A DNA stretch of 64,000 bases from Croceitalea rosinachiae (GCF_031846445.1 NZ_JAVRHR010000005.1:5930-69929), one strand, 5' to 3'; positions 45,034 to 54,811 are shown, numbered from the stretch's first letter. The notes: a model not told the origin generated them from the letters alone. Translations and numbers: made by a program.

Positions 45034-45786
45034 ATGCAATACGGAATTTGCCACTTAAGTGTAGTACCAGTTAGAAACGGCACCAATGTCAATGATGAAA
45101 TGGTCACCCAATTGTTATACGGTGATCATTTTAAAGTAAAAGAAAGACGAAAGTACTACAGTCGAATTCAAGTCGCTTTTGATAATCATGAAGGATGGAT
45201 AAATAACAAGCAATACCAACTCATTCTAGAATCAGATTTCAAAGCTATTCATACTAAAAAAGAGCAACGAATAAATACTGATTTTATAGCCCATGTTAGT
45301 TCCAATCAACAACTACTTTTGCCTATTTTGCTAGGTTCTCGAATCGATATTTCAAAATTAATCGATCATTCTTTTGAAGGCAATGCAACAACTGTAACAC
45401 AATCAAAATCCAATTTGGTAAAGACTGCCTTATTATATTTGAATTCACCTTACTTATCTGGTGGTAAAACCCCTTTTGGGATAGATGCTTCGGGATTAAC
45501 ACAAATGGTCTATAAAATTAATGGCTATAAACTGTTTAGAGAAACGGAAAAACAAGCCTCACAAGGCGAACCATTAAGTTTTATTGAAGAAAGTGAACCA
45601 GGTGACTTAGTCTTTTTTGACGACAATGACGGAATCATAAATCACGTAGGAATAATTCTAAAAGATAATTATATAATTCATGCACATGGTAAAGTCCGAA
45701 TTGATAGGATTGACCATACTGGAATATTCAATGTTCAAGAAAAGAACTATTCACATAAATTGAGAGTCATAAAAAAGATTGTATAA
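45034..45786 (+). CDS. NlpC/P60 (C40) family protein with catalytic Cys replaced by Ala
   Basis: 250 residues: an N-terminal SH3-like half (about 1-75, VVPVRNGTNVN, GDHFKVKER) and a C-terminal NlpC/P60 domain (about 125-250). The expected GIDCSG reads GIDASG (Ala152), and the usual YLWGG reads YLSGG (Ser142). The catalytic His positions (NHVGII His204, IIHAHG His216) are kept. The Cys to Ala change needs two base changes in the codon (GCT versus TGT), so a sequencing error is unlikely. The peptidase is probably inactive; a binding role for cell-wall peptides is possible. Confidence 0.88.
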   Translation: MQYGICHLSVVPVRNGTNVNDEMVTQLLYGDHFKVKERRKYYSRIQVAFDNHEGWINNKQYQLILESDFKAIHTKKEQRINTDFIAHVSSNQQLLLPILLGSRIDISKLIDHSFEGNATTVTQSKSNLVKTALLYLNSPYLSGGKTPFGIDASGLTQMVYKINGYKLFRETEKQASQGEPLSFIEESEPGDLVFFDDNDGIINHVGIILKDNYIIHAHGKVRIDRIDHTGIFNVQEKNYSHKLRVIKKIV

Positions 45787-45823
45787 AAAAAGGCCTCAAT
45801 GACTTGAGGCCTTTTTTTATACA
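45785..45823. terminator. Bidirectional terminator between the C40 and TPR genes
   Basis: A 9-bp perfect stem (45791-45799 and 45804-45812) with a TGAC loop is flanked by seven A and seven T, so it can terminate transcripts from both sides. The two genes converge here. Confidence 0.9.
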
Positions 45824-45835
45824 ATTTTAAAGAAA

Positions 45836-47086
45836 TTACTCTCCCATTAACTTTTTGATTCTCATGAAGTTTTCGTTGTCGCCCATTGCTCCATAAATAT
45901 TTTTCAATTGGGCAAGAACACCTTCATTATTAGGATTTGTTTTGAGAGCTCCCTCTAAAATCTTTGCTCCTTCAAGAAACAAATCATCCTTCTTTTTCTT
46001 AAGTTCATCATAACGAGCTGTATCTGCCCTTGAAGTTCCCAAAGTGTTCATCTCATCAATTAAACCATTTCCTTCATTAACATAAGAAGTTGATAGGTTT
46101 AGTTGTGCATTTACATAAGTTGGGTCTATTTCTAAAACCTTATTATACGCAGCACGAGCTTCTTCAAGATTTCCTTGTTCCATACTAATGACTCCAATGT
46201 TATACATTAAATCAGGATTGTCAGGAGCCATACTGGAAGCTTGGTTCATCAACTCCTTAAATTTATCCTTTTCTCCCATCGCATAATATAAATTTGCTTT
46301 ATTTAATACCAAATTCACATCATCTGGATTACTTGAAATGGCATCGTCATAAGCAGCCAAAGCTTGGTCATTTTTACCTTGTTCTTGATAAATCAAGGCA
46401 ATATTCTTAACAATCTCAGCTTTCTTAGATGGTGTTCTTTCTTCGCTAGGATCTTTATGCGTACCAGCTTTAACATAAAGGTCTCGAGTGGTTTTATCCA
46501 TTGCTTCAACTTCACCAGTTGCTACATTTACCGCAGTAAACTTCACTTCACTACCATCATAATTCAAGTCTTTTAATTCTTCGTAAAAAGCTATAGCTTG
46601 GTCATAGTTATCAGGTCCAGCATTAACAGCACCACTCGCTGCATAGTAGAGGTAAATTGTATCGCTAGGGCTTAACTTGTATGCAGTGTATAATTTGCTA
46701 GCGCCTTCTTTATAGTTTTTATTATTATTATCTTCTACAGCAGCACTGACCAAATCACCAGTCATTTGTACCATCTTTTGCTGAGCATCTGCGCTATATT
46801 TTTGCTTTCCAGAAGCTTCTTCTACTGAAATTACTTTATTGAAAGCTTCAATGGCGCCATCAAATTCAGATAAATTGACCTTGGCATTGCCTAATATAGA
46901 GTATGCTTGAGCTTGATATTTAGCATCTGCTCCGTCTATTAGGGACATTGCACCCTCTATGATAGTTTTTGCCTCTTCAGCATTACCACTTTTCATCGCC
47001 TTATCGGCAGCTTTAATTTCATTCTTTTGAGAAAATCCTACCATTGATACCGCAAAGGCAAGAAGTATTAAAATTCTAGTTTTCAT
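45836..47086 (-). CDS. Tetratricopeptide repeat protein
   Basis: 416 residues with a signal peptide (VSMVGFSQ). At least four TPR-like units are visible, including AYSILGNAKVNLSEFDGAIEAFNKV, NIALIYQEQGKNDQALAAYDDAI, NLVLNKANLYYAMGEKDKF and YNIGVISMEQGNLEEARAAYNKV. It is probably a periplasmic scaffolding protein. It lies 34 nt behind gyrA in the same direction, a pairing I have seen described as common in Flavobacteriia; its function is unknown. Confidence 0.87.
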   Translation of the reverse strand: MKTRILILLAFAVSMVGFSQKNEIKAADKAMKSGNAEEAKTIIEGAMSLIDGADAKYQAQAYSILGNAKVNLSEFDGAIEAFNKVISVEEASGKQKYSADAQQKMVQMTGDLVSAAVEDNNNKNYKEGASKLYTAYKLSPSDTIYLYYAASGAVNAGPDNYDQAIAFYEELKDLNYDGSEVKFTAVNVATGEVEAMDKTTRDLYVKAGTHKDPSEERTPSKKAEIVKNIALIYQEQGKNDQALAAYDDAISSNPDDVNLVLNKANLYYAMGEKDKFKELMNQASSMAPDNPDLMYNIGVISMEQGNLEEARAAYNKVLEIDPTYVNAQLNLSTSYVNEGNGLIDEMNTLGTSRADTARYDELKKKKDDLFLEGAKILEGALKTNPNNEGVLAQLKNIYGAMGDNENFMRIKKLMGE

Positions 47087-47120
47087 TGTCTTGAGTAATT
47101 AAAATTTAGTGTTTATCTAT

Positions 47121-49652
47121 TTATTCTTGTGTTTCGTCACTACCATTATCAATAGCCGTGCCATCTTCACCATTGACTTCAATATCACGGATATCTATCT
47201 CATCCACAGCATCTTCATCTTTCATTACCTTAGCTACAGCTGCAATACTGTCGTTACCCTTTAAGTTGATCAGTTTAACCCCTTGAGTGGCTCTTCCCAT
47301 AACCCTTAAATCTTCCACTCCCATACGAATGGCAATACCAGATTTATTGATGATCATCAAATCATCAGAGTCGGTGACATTCTTTATAGCCACAAGTCCG
47401 CCGGTCTTATCAGTAATAGAAATGGTTTTTACTCCTTTTCCACCTCTATTAGTTACGCGATAATCATCAATATTGGATCTTTTACCATATCCATTTTCCG
47501 AGACGACAAGTAGGTTGTCCTCAAAATTATGAACAGAAACCATTCCTATTACCTCATCTTCAACATTTGCCAGGGTAATACCGCGCACACCTGCAGCATT
47601 TCTTCCCATTGGTCTTGTTTTACTTTCTTCAAAGCGAATGGCCTTTCCTGATTTCAATCCTAAGAAAATCTGACTGGTTCCAGTTGTAAGCTTTGCTTCT
47701 AACAACTCATCATCTTCACGAATTGTAATTGCATTGATTCCATTTTGACGTGGCCTTGAATACTGCTCTAAAGAAGTCTTTTTAACAGTGCCTTTCTTGG
47801 TCGCCATGATTACATAATGACTATTTACATAATCTTCATCTTTAAGGTCTTGAGTACAAATAAAAGCTTTTACTTTGTCCTCATTCTCTATATTGATAAG
47901 GTTTTGGATTGCCCTTCCCTTTGATGTACGGCTTCCTTCAGGAATCTCATAAACCCGCATCCAAAAGCATTTTCCTTTTTGCGTAAAGAACAACATATAT
48001 TGGTGATTGGTGCCAACAAAAAGATGCTCTAAAAAGTCTTCATTTCTAGTAGATGAAGCTTTTTGGCCGACCCCACCCCTATTCTGAGTTTTATATTCCG
48101 ATAACGGTGTTCTTTTGATATAGCCCGCGTGTGAAATTGTAATGACCACCTGCTCATCAGGAATCATATCTTCAATGCTCAAATCTCCACCTGCAAAGTT
48201 GATTTCTGAACGTCTATCATCTCCATATTTGGCCTTTACCTCTAGCAATTCATCTTTAATGATTTGCATTCTGCGTTCTTTCTTATCAAGAATATCTTTA
48301 AGATCTTCAATAGTCTTTAAAAGTGCATCATACTCTTCTCTTAGTTTGTCTTGCTCTAAACCAGTCAATTGACGCAGACGCATTTCTACAATCGCTTTTG
48401 CTTGAATTTCAGTAAGCTTGAAGCGTTCCATCAGGCTAGTTCGAGCTTCATCGACATTCGAAGATGCCCTTATTATAGCAATTACTTCGTCAATATTGTC
48501 TGAAGCGATAATTAACCCCTCTAAAATGTGTGCCCTATCCTCAGCCTTTTTAAGCTCAAACTTGGTTCGTCTAACAACAACTTCATGTCTATGGTCAACG
48601 AAATGGTGAATCATTTCCTTCAAGTTCAATAATTGAGGCCTTCCCTTTACTAAGGCAATATTATTGACACTGAACGAAGATTGGAGGGCCGTGTACTTAT
48701 AGAGCATATTAAGTACGATGTTAGGGATGGCATCTCGCTTGAGAATATAGACGATGCGCATACCTTTTCTATCAGATTCATCTCTAATTGTAGATATCCC
48801 CTCAATCTTTTTATCATTGACCAAATCAGCGGTCTTTTTAATCATATCAGCCTTATTGACTTGATATGGAATCTCTGTAACAATAATACACTCCCTACCT
48901 TGAACTTCTTCGAAAGTCGCTTTTGCACGCATAACGACACGTCCACGACCTGTATGAAATGCTTCTTTCACACCATCATACCCATAAATTATGCCGCCTG
49001 TGGGAAAATCTGGTGCTTTTATATGCGTTATTAATTCTTCAATCTCGATATTAGAATTGTCGATATATGCCACAGTACCGGCAACAACCTCCGATAGGTT
49101 ATGAGGTGGCATATTAGTTGCCATACCAACTGCTATACCAGATGCTCCATTGACCAATAAGCTTGGAACCCTAGTAGGCAAAACAGTGGGTTCTTTTAAA
49201 GAATCATCAAAATTTAATTGGTGATCTACTGTGTCTTTGTCAATATCTGCCAACATTTCATCAGCAATCTTGCGCATACGTGCCTCAGTGTAACGCATCG
49301 CAGCAGGGCTATCGCCATCTACTGAGCCAAAGTTACCTTGTCCATCAACCAACATATAGCGCAAACTCCATTCTTGGGCCATACGCACCATACTGTCATA
49401 AACAGAGGTGTCTCCATGCGGGTGATATTTACCCAATACCTCACCAACTATACGAGCAGATTTCTTGTGCGCACTGCTAGATCGCACGCCCAATTCATAC
49501 ATCCCGAAAAGCACTCTACGATGCACCGGTTTCAATCCGTCCCTGACATCTGGCAGGGCACGTGACACAATGACCGACATTGAGTAATCAATGTAGGCAG
49601 ACTTCATCTCATCTTCGATGTTGATAGGTATCAATTTTTCTCCTTCAGCCAT
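47121..49652 (-). CDS. gyrA: DNA gyrase subunit A
   Basis: 843 residues, full length. The breakage-reunion domain contains the catalytic Tyr121 (AAMRYTEARM), and the DNA-binding pocket GKYHPHGDTSVYD has Thr82 where E. coli has Ser83 and Asp86 where E. coli has Asp87. The C-terminal half is a six-bladed GyrA beta-pinwheel with repeated GxxxR/K motifs. It ends in an acidic tail. GyrA with GyrB negatively supercoils DNA. A Thr at the quinolone position is noted but does not by itself show resistance. The TPR gene follows. Confidence 0.97.
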   Translation of the reverse strand: MAEGEKLIPINIEDEMKSAYIDYSMSVIVSRALPDVRDGLKPVHRRVLFGMYELGVRSSSAHKKSARIVGEVLGKYHPHGDTSVYDSMVRMAQEWSLRYMLVDGQGNFGSVDGDSPAAMRYTEARMRKIADEMLADIDKDTVDHQLNFDDSLKEPTVLPTRVPSLLVNGASGIAVGMATNMPPHNLSEVVAGTVAYIDNSNIEIEELITHIKAPDFPTGGIIYGYDGVKEAFHTGRGRVVMRAKATFEEVQGRECIIVTEIPYQVNKADMIKKTADLVNDKKIEGISTIRDESDRKGMRIVYILKRDAIPNIVLNMLYKYTALQSSFSVNNIALVKGRPQLLNLKEMIHHFVDHRHEVVVRRTKFELKKAEDRAHILEGLIIASDNIDEVIAIIRASSNVDEARTSLMERFKLTEIQAKAIVEMRLRQLTGLEQDKLREEYDALLKTIEDLKDILDKKERRMQIIKDELLEVKAKYGDDRRSEINFAGGDLSIEDMIPDEQVVITISHAGYIKRTPLSEYKTQNRGGVGQKASSTRNEDFLEHLFVGTNHQYMLFFTQKGKCFWMRVYEIPEGSRTSKGRAIQNLINIENEDKVKAFICTQDLKDEDYVNSHYVIMATKKGTVKKTSLEQYSRPRQNGINAITIREDDELLEAKLTTGTSQIFLGLKSGKAIRFEESKTRPMGRNAAGVRGITLANVEDEVIGMVSVHNFEDNLLVVSENGYGKRSNIDDYRVTNRGGKGVKTISITDKTGGLVAIKNVTDSDDLMIINKSGIAIRMGVEDLRVMGRATQGVKLINLKGNDSIAAVAKVMKDEDAVDEIDIRDIEVNGEDGTAIDNGSDETQE

Positions 49653-49911
49653 GCTAAAATCTTAATTGTTTTTTGTGGTTAAAACATCGTAGCAATATAC
49701 AGAAAATCATATGTTACCATACAAGTTTAAAAGAGTTTATTAAAAAAATTATCAACATGAAACCCCGGCAATAATAGCAGCAAAATTAGCGTTAAAATGT
49801 AGCCAAAAGCTGTCTTTTTTCGTGATTTCAACCTTGTTTATCGATTAAGGGTACGGTATTTGACCTTGGTAAGGATACTTTTATTAATTTTAATTGCTGA
49901 AAAGAGATTTT

Positions 49912-52464
49912 ATGGATGATAATTTTTCCCCAAGGGTCAAAGATGTAATTGCTTACAGCAAAGAAGAAGCCTTACGTCTTGGTCACGACTTTATCGGAAC
50001 TGAACATTTAATGCTTGGCCTGTTAAGAGACGGCAATGGTAAAGCAATAAATATATTAGATGCACTTGATGTTGATTTGGATCACCTAAGAAGGAAAGTA
50101 GAGATTTTAAGTCCTGCTAATCCAAACACGGGTTCTCTGCAAAAAGATAAAAAGAACCTACACTTAACAAGACAAGCAGAACGAGCTTTAAAAACCACCT
50201 TTTTAGAGGCTAAACTTTTTCAAAGTTCGTCTATTAACACAGCACATTTATTATTGTGCATTCTCAGAAATGAGAATGATCCGACCACAAAATTGCTTCA
50301 CAAATTGAAAGTAGATTATGATAATGTGAAAGAGCAATTTAAATCTATGATTACAAGTGATGATGATTATATAGATTCTCCAACTTCAGAATCATTCCCG
50401 GGTGAACCTGAGGATACCAGTGGTGATTCTAAAGAAAGTACTTTTGGTTCTTCAAGTTCTCAAAAAGGAAATAAGAAGTCTAAAACTCCCGTTTTAGATA
50501 ATTTTGGAAGGGATTTGACTAAAATGGCGGAGGAAAATAAACTTGATCCCGTTGTTGGTCGTGAGAAAGAAATTGAACGCGTATCGCAGATTCTTAGTAG
50601 AAGAAAGAAAAACAATCCGCTATTGATTGGCGAACCTGGTGTTGGTAAGAGTGCGATAGCTGAAGGTCTTGCCCTTAGAATTATCAACAAAAAGGTTTCC
50701 AGAATTTTATACGGAAAACGGGTAGTCACATTAGATTTGGCATCACTAGTTGCCGGTACTAAATATCGAGGACAGTTTGAAGAACGTATGAAGGCGGTCA
50801 TGAACGAACTCGAAAAGAATGATGATATTATCCTTTTTATTGATGAGATACATACCATAGTGGGTGCAGGTGGTGCTACTGGCAGTCTTGATGCTTCCAA
50901 TATGTTCAAGCCAGCTCTTGCCAGAGGTGAAATTCAATGTATAGGTGCCACTACCTTAGATGAATACAGACAGTATATAGAGAAAGACGGTGCTTTAGAA
51001 AGGCGTTTTCAAAAAGTAATGGTCGAACCTACTTCGGTAGAAGAAACCATAGAAATTTTAATGAACATCAAGGGCAAATATGAAGACCATCACAATGTTC
51101 TTTATACTGATGAGGCTATTCTTGCCTGTGTGAAATTGACGAACAGGTACATGACCGATAGGTTTTTGCCTGACAAGGCCATTGATGCATTAGATGAAGC
51201 TGGATCTAGAGTTCATATTGTTAATATGGATGTTCCCAAACAAATTCTCGAGCTTGAAGGACAATTAGAAGATGTGCGGGAGCTTAAGAATAGTGTAGTC
51301 AAGAAACAGAAGTACGAAGAGGCTGCAAAGCTGAGAGATGATGAAAAAAGACTGGAAAAAGATTTGGCCTCAGCACAAGCAAGATGGGAAGAGGATAGTA
51401 AATTAAATCGTGAAACGGTATCTGAAGACAATGTTGCGGATGTGGTTTCAATGATGAGCGGCATACCTGTTAATAGAATAGCACAAACAGAAAGCAATAA
51501 GCTTGCGGAATTGCCAACTTTAATCAAAGACAATGTTATTGGTCAAGATGAAGCTGTTGCTAAAGTTGCAAAAGCAATACAACGCAACAGAGCTGGCCTT
51601 AAGGATCCGAATAAACCTATAGGCTCATTTATTTTCTTGGGACAGACAGGAGTTGGTAAAACTCAACTTGCTAAAGTTCTTGCAAAAGAACTATTTGATT
51701 CTGAAGATACACTCATACGAATTGATATGAGTGAATACATGGAGAAATTTGCGATTTCTAGATTGGTAGGTGCACCTCCAGGTTATGTTGGTTATGAAGA
51801 AGGAGGCCAACTAACAGAAAAAGTTAGAAGAAAACCTTATTCGGTTATTCTTCTGGATGAGGTTGAAAAAGCGCATCCCGATGTATTCAATATGTTACTT
51901 CAAGTATTGGATGATGGATTTCTAACCGATAGCCTAGGTCGTAAAATCGATTTTAGGAATACGATTATCATTATGACATCTAATATTGGCGCTAGACAAT
52001 TGAAAGATTTTGGTCAAGGAGTAGGTTTCGGTACGGCATCTAAAAAAGCTCAGGCCGACACACATCAAAAAAGTGTTATTGAAAATGCGCTGAAAAAGGC
52101 ATTCGCACCTGAATTTTTAAATAGAATTGATGATGTAATCGTGTTTAACGCTTTAGAGCGGGAAGACATCCATAAAATCATTGATATTGAGTTGGATAAA
52201 CTTTTCAAAAGAATCAAGGATATTGGCTATGATTTAAATCTATCTGAAAAGGCCAAAGATTATATCGCTGACAAAGGTTTTGACAAACAATATGGTGCAA
52301 GACCTTTAAAAAGAGCCATTCAAAAGTATATTGAAGATGCTTTGGCCGAAGAAATCGTTAACTCAAACTTAGATGAAGGCGATAGTATTTTTATGGACCT
52401 GAATGAGAAAAAAGAAGAGCTCACCATAAAAATTAAAAAGGCTGAGAAATCTTCAAAAGCATAA
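49912..52464 (+). CDS. clpC: ATP-dependent Clp protease ATP-binding subunit ClpC
   Basis: 850 residues from the ATG at 49912-49914. A TTG six codons upstream is in frame but gives an N-terminus not seen in ClpC, which should begin MDDNFSPRVKDVIAYSKEEALRLG. The N-domain is about 1-140, followed by a Ser-rich linker, then AAA+ domain 1 (GEPGVGKSA), a UVR-containing middle region (KQKYEEAAKLRDDEKRLEKDL) and AAA+ domain 2 (GQTGVGKTQ). It unfolds substrates for ClpP. A terminator follows at 52490. Confidence 0.96.
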   Translation: MDDNFSPRVKDVIAYSKEEALRLGHDFIGTEHLMLGLLRDGNGKAINILDALDVDLDHLRRKVEILSPANPNTGSLQKDKKNLHLTRQAERALKTTFLEAKLFQSSSINTAHLLLCILRNENDPTTKLLHKLKVDYDNVKEQFKSMITSDDDYIDSPTSESFPGEPEDTSGDSKESTFGSSSSQKGNKKSKTPVLDNFGRDLTKMAEENKLDPVVGREKEIERVSQILSRRKKNNPLLIGEPGVGKSAIAEGLALRIINKKVSRILYGKRVVTLDLASLVAGTKYRGQFEERMKAVMNELEKNDDIILFIDEIHTIVGAGGATGSLDASNMFKPALARGEIQCIGATTLDEYRQYIEKDGALERRFQKVMVEPTSVEETIEILMNIKGKYEDHHNVLYTDEAILACVKLTNRYMTDRFLPDKAIDALDEAGSRVHIVNMDVPKQILELEGQLEDVRELKNSVVKKQKYEEAAKLRDDEKRLEKDLASAQARWEEDSKLNRETVSEDNVADVVSMMSGIPVNRIAQTESNKLAELPTLIKDNVIGQDEAVAKVAKAIQRNRAGLKDPNKPIGSFIFLGQTGVGKTQLAKVLAKELFDSEDTLIRIDMSEYMEKFAISRLVGAPPGYVGYEEGGQLTEKVRRKPYSVILLDEVEKAHPDVFNMLLQVLDDGFLTDSLGRKIDFRNTIIIMTSNIGARQLKDFGQGVGFGTASKKAQADTHQKSVIENALKKAFAPEFLNRIDDVIVFNALEREDIHKIIDIELDKLFKRIKDIGYDLNLSEKAKDYIADKGFDKQYGARPLKRAIQKYIEDALAEEIVNSNLDEGDSIFMDLNEKKEELTIKIKKAEKSSKA

Positions 52465-52489
52465 TATTCAATAACTTTTTAAATGTACA

Positions 52490-52517
52490 AAGGAGTTGAT
52501 TAATCGACTCCTTTTTT
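52490..52517 (+). terminator. clpC terminator
   Basis: A 9-bp stem (one G-U) with a short loop, arms 52490-52498 and 52505-52513, followed by six or seven T on the plus strand. It is 26 nt after the clpC stop. Confidence 0.85.
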
Positions 52518-52626
52518 ATGTCTTCATTTCATGTAGGAAATAGAGCATATCACTAATACATTTTAACATTATAAACGATATTTAAGTAGTTAATCTAAAA
52601 ATTTTCAGTTTAGCTAACCATAAAAC

Positions 52627-52634
52627 TACTTTTG
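52627..52634 (+). promoter_or_regulatory. Candidate -7 box for the 138-aa gene
   Basis: TACTTTTG fits TAnnTTTG and lies 26 nt before the start codon. No clear TTTG is correctly spaced upstream, so this is weak. Confidence 0.35.
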
Positions 52635-52659
52635 TCTCAACACTATAAATTAATGGGGC

Positions 52660-53076
52660 ATGAAGATGGGTTTTACTAAAAAAGCCATTGTGGTAAAGGA
52701 ATATCATTTAGACATTGGAATTGTTCAAGTCTATAAAGATTATATGGTTTCCACGTTTGAAGAAGGATCTACAATTACACTTGAAAAAGTATATCAAATT
52801 ATTGGTATTTCGGAAATTCATTTTAGAGGAAAAGAGTTTGGCTATATAAGCCTTAGAAAAAATTCTTATGCAATTGACCCAATCACCTATACCTATTTAA
52901 GGGGTTTGGATAATCTTAAGGCATTCGCCATTGTCTCAAAAAAAGAGATTGACATGCATAACTTTAAGATTGAAAAAATGTTCTACAAAAAAAATATGGA
53001 GTTTTTTATAGAATACGATAATGCCTTAGTCTGGATTAAAAAACGACTGAAGAAAAAGAAAAGTAAAAAGTTTTAG
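52660..53076 (+). CDS. Conserved hypothetical protein (STAS-like fold possible)
   Basis: 138 residues, no signal peptide. Repeated alternating hydrophobic strands (AIVVKEYHLDIGIVQVYKDY, EIHFRGKEFGYISLRKNSY, LRGLDNLKAFAIVSKKE) and a very basic C-terminus (KKRLKKKKSKKF) suggest a SpoIIAA/STAS-like small protein, a family common in Flavobacteriia. That call is by pattern only. The stop overlaps the convergent nnr gene by 4 nt. Met1 and Met3 are both possible starts. Confidence 0.7.
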   Translation: MKMGFTKKAIVVKEYHLDIGIVQVYKDYMVSTFEEGSTITLEKVYQIIGISEIHFRGKEFGYISLRKNSYAIDPITYTYLRGLDNLKAFAIVSKKEIDMHNFKIEKMFYKKNMEFFIEYDNALVWIKKRLKKKKSKKF

Positions 53077-54614
53077 TTCTTTTCTTCAATATGTTGCTCT
53101 TGTTCTGGCCTTCTGAATAATTCAAGAAAAGCTTTACCTATGTTATCGATTAGCTTTGAAGCCGTTACAGCTTCATAACCACTTTCAGAAACAGATAAGT
53201 CTCCTGATAGTCCATGTAGGTAAACCCCAAAAACAGAGGCATCCAAAGAATTGTACCCTTGTGCTATCAAACCAGTTATCATTCCAGCTAAAACATCTCC
53301 ACTGCCAGCTGTTGCCATACCTGGATTTCCTGTAGAATTCACATACCCTTTACCATTGTAAATCACTATGGTGTGCGCTCCTTTTATGATTAGAATGCAA
53401 TCGTACTTTTTTGAAAAGGCCTTTGCCCTATCTAATTTATCAAAATCATCTCTCCACTTACCCAATAGTCGTTCTAACTCTTTTGGATGTGGAGTCAATA
53501 CCGTTTGATTTGGCAATCTATTTAATAATTCGGGCGTCCCCGAAAGTATGTTTAACCCATCTGCATCGATAACTAATGGAGCTGTATTTGTTTTTAAAAA
53601 TTCTGAAAAGGCCTTAATAGTTATTTTATGAGTTCCCATACCCATTCCAATACCTACAACCGTGGGTTTTAAATCAAAATTGATAGTAGTTATTTTTTCA
53701 TCTTCATCATCTACAATCACCATCGCCTCGGGTAACGAGGTTTGCATAGGGATATAGCCACATTCAGGAACATAGGTGGTAAGTAGGCCACTCCCAATTT
53801 CTAAGCAGGCCTTTGCAGCTAACTGAACTGCTCCAATTTTGCCATAACTTCCCCCAATGATAAAGGAATGTCCATAATTACCCTTATGAGAAAATTTGAG
53901 CCTTGGCATGTACATGGGAAGAACTTCTGGCTTGCCTATCAATTCATATACTGTTTCGGTTTTAAAGAGGTATTCATCATCCAAACCTATATCTAGCAAT
54001 TCCCATTGATTAATATAAATTCCAGTCTGGGGAAGAAAAAAAGATAATTTTGGAGCTTGAAAACTCAATACATGGTTGGCACGTATGATATCATCTCTAT
54101 TCTCTGGCACCCTTTCCATAAAAAGTCCCGAAGGAATATCTATCGACAATATAAACGCTGAAGATGTATTTAGATAATTTATCAATTTTAGAACCCACGC
54201 ATCTGGATTTCTATTCAAACCAATACCAAATACGGCATCGACAATAATATCTTTTCTCCCAAGCTCAGGAAAATCACAACCTGAATCTAGAAATTCCGGC
54301 CATAGTTTACGTTCTTTTAATCGATCAAGATTTAATAAAAAGTCTTTAGATCTTTTATCACTATAATTGACCACATAGACCTCTATTGAATATCCATTCT
54401 CATGTAACTGCCGTGCTAAGGCAACTCCATCACCTCCATTATTGCCGATTCCACAAAAAAGATGAATCTTTACTTGAGCACCCTGCAAACGAGAATTCAT
54501 CCACTCGTAAATTTGAGTAGCTGCTCTTTCCATCAATACATCACTTGTAATTTGCTGTTTTTCTATTGTGAATCTATCAGCAGCATAGATTTGTTCTGCG
54601 GTAAAAATTTTCAT
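53073..54614 (-). CDS. nnrD: Bifunctional NAD(P)H-hydrate epimerase / ADP-dependent NAD(P)H-hydrate dehydratase
   Basis: 513 residues. The N-terminal YjeF domain (about 1-215, with GIGNNGGDGVALARQL and VDAVFGIGLNR) epimerises damaged NAD(P)H hydrates. The C-terminal carbohydrate-kinase-like domain (about 225-500, IIGGSYGKIGAVQLA, TPHPKELERLLG, GNPGMATAGSGDVLAGMI) dehydrates them. The fusion repairs NAD(P)HX in the cytoplasm and is common in Bacteroidota. It diverges from the thr operon; its start is 134 nt from the leader peptide start. Confidence 0.93.
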   Translation of the reverse strand: MKIFTAEQIYAADRFTIEKQQITSDVLMERAATQIYEWMNSRLQGAQVKIHLFCGIGNNGGDGVALARQLHENGYSIEVYVVNYSDKRSKDFLLNLDRLKERKLWPEFLDSGCDFPELGRKDIIVDAVFGIGLNRNPDAWVLKLINYLNTSSAFILSIDIPSGLFMERVPENRDDIIRANHVLSFQAPKLSFFLPQTGIYINQWELLDIGLDDEYLFKTETVYELIGKPEVLPMYMPRLKFSHKGNYGHSFIIGGSYGKIGAVQLAAKACLEIGSGLLTTYVPECGYIPMQTSLPEAMVIVDDEDEKITTINFDLKPTVVGIGMGMGTHKITIKAFSEFLKTNTAPLVIDADGLNILSGTPELLNRLPNQTVLTPHPKELERLLGKWRDDFDKLDRAKAFSKKYDCILIIKGAHTIVIYNGKGYVNSTGNPGMATAGSGDVLAGMITGLIAQGYNSLDASVFGVYLHGLSGDLSVSESGYEAVTASKLIDNIGKAFLELFRRPEQEQHIEEKN

Positions 54615-54666
54615 TCAATACTAAAATTTGCAAATTATTGATAATTTGATAAAAATTTGGGATTCA

Positions 54667-54697
54667 TTTGAAGCACTAAACAAAAGTACTACTTTTG
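54667..54697 (+). promoter_or_regulatory. Canonical promoter of the thr operon
   Basis: TTTG at 54667-54670, an exact 19-nt spacer, and TACTTTTG at 54690-54697 give a full match to the Bacteroidota consensus TTTG-N19-TAnnTTTG. Transcription should begin near 54704, leaving about 165 nt of leader before thrA. Confidence 0.75.
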
Positions 54698-54748
54698 GTC
54701 TTTTAGAATTGCTTATCAATTCAAGCAAACAGCCATAAACTAATTTTG

Positions 54749-54802
54749 ATGAACTGCAACACGTATAGCACTATTCCTTTTTTCACAACCCCTTTGGGGT
54801 AA
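54749..54802 (+). CDS. Candidate threonine leader peptide (17 codons)
   Basis: An ATG opens a 17-codon frame MNCNTYSTIPFFTTPLG ending in TAA at 54800-54802. Four of the 17 codons encode Thr, using all four Thr codons, and one encodes Ile. It lies about 45 nt after the predicted transcript start and 66 nt before thrA. Two nested stems (54764-54770 with 54805-54811; 54788-54792 with 54796-54800) overlap it, as expected if ribosome stalling controls RNA folding. No strong terminator with a T-run is evident. Bacteroidota give no Shine-Dalgarno to judge the start by. Confidence 0.45.
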   Translation: MNCNTYSTIPFFTTPLG

Positions 54803-54811
54803 AATGCTATA
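54764..54811 (+). promoter_or_regulatory. Nested RNA stems in the thr leader
   Basis: An outer 7-bp stem (54764-54770 with 54805-54811) encloses an inner 5-bp stem with a 3-nt loop (54788-54792 with 54796-54800). The outer arm overlaps codons 6-8 and the inner stem the last codons of the candidate leader peptide. It could be an attenuation device or a control of thrA translation; the lack of a T-tract argues against a simple Rho-independent terminator. Confidence 0.4.
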
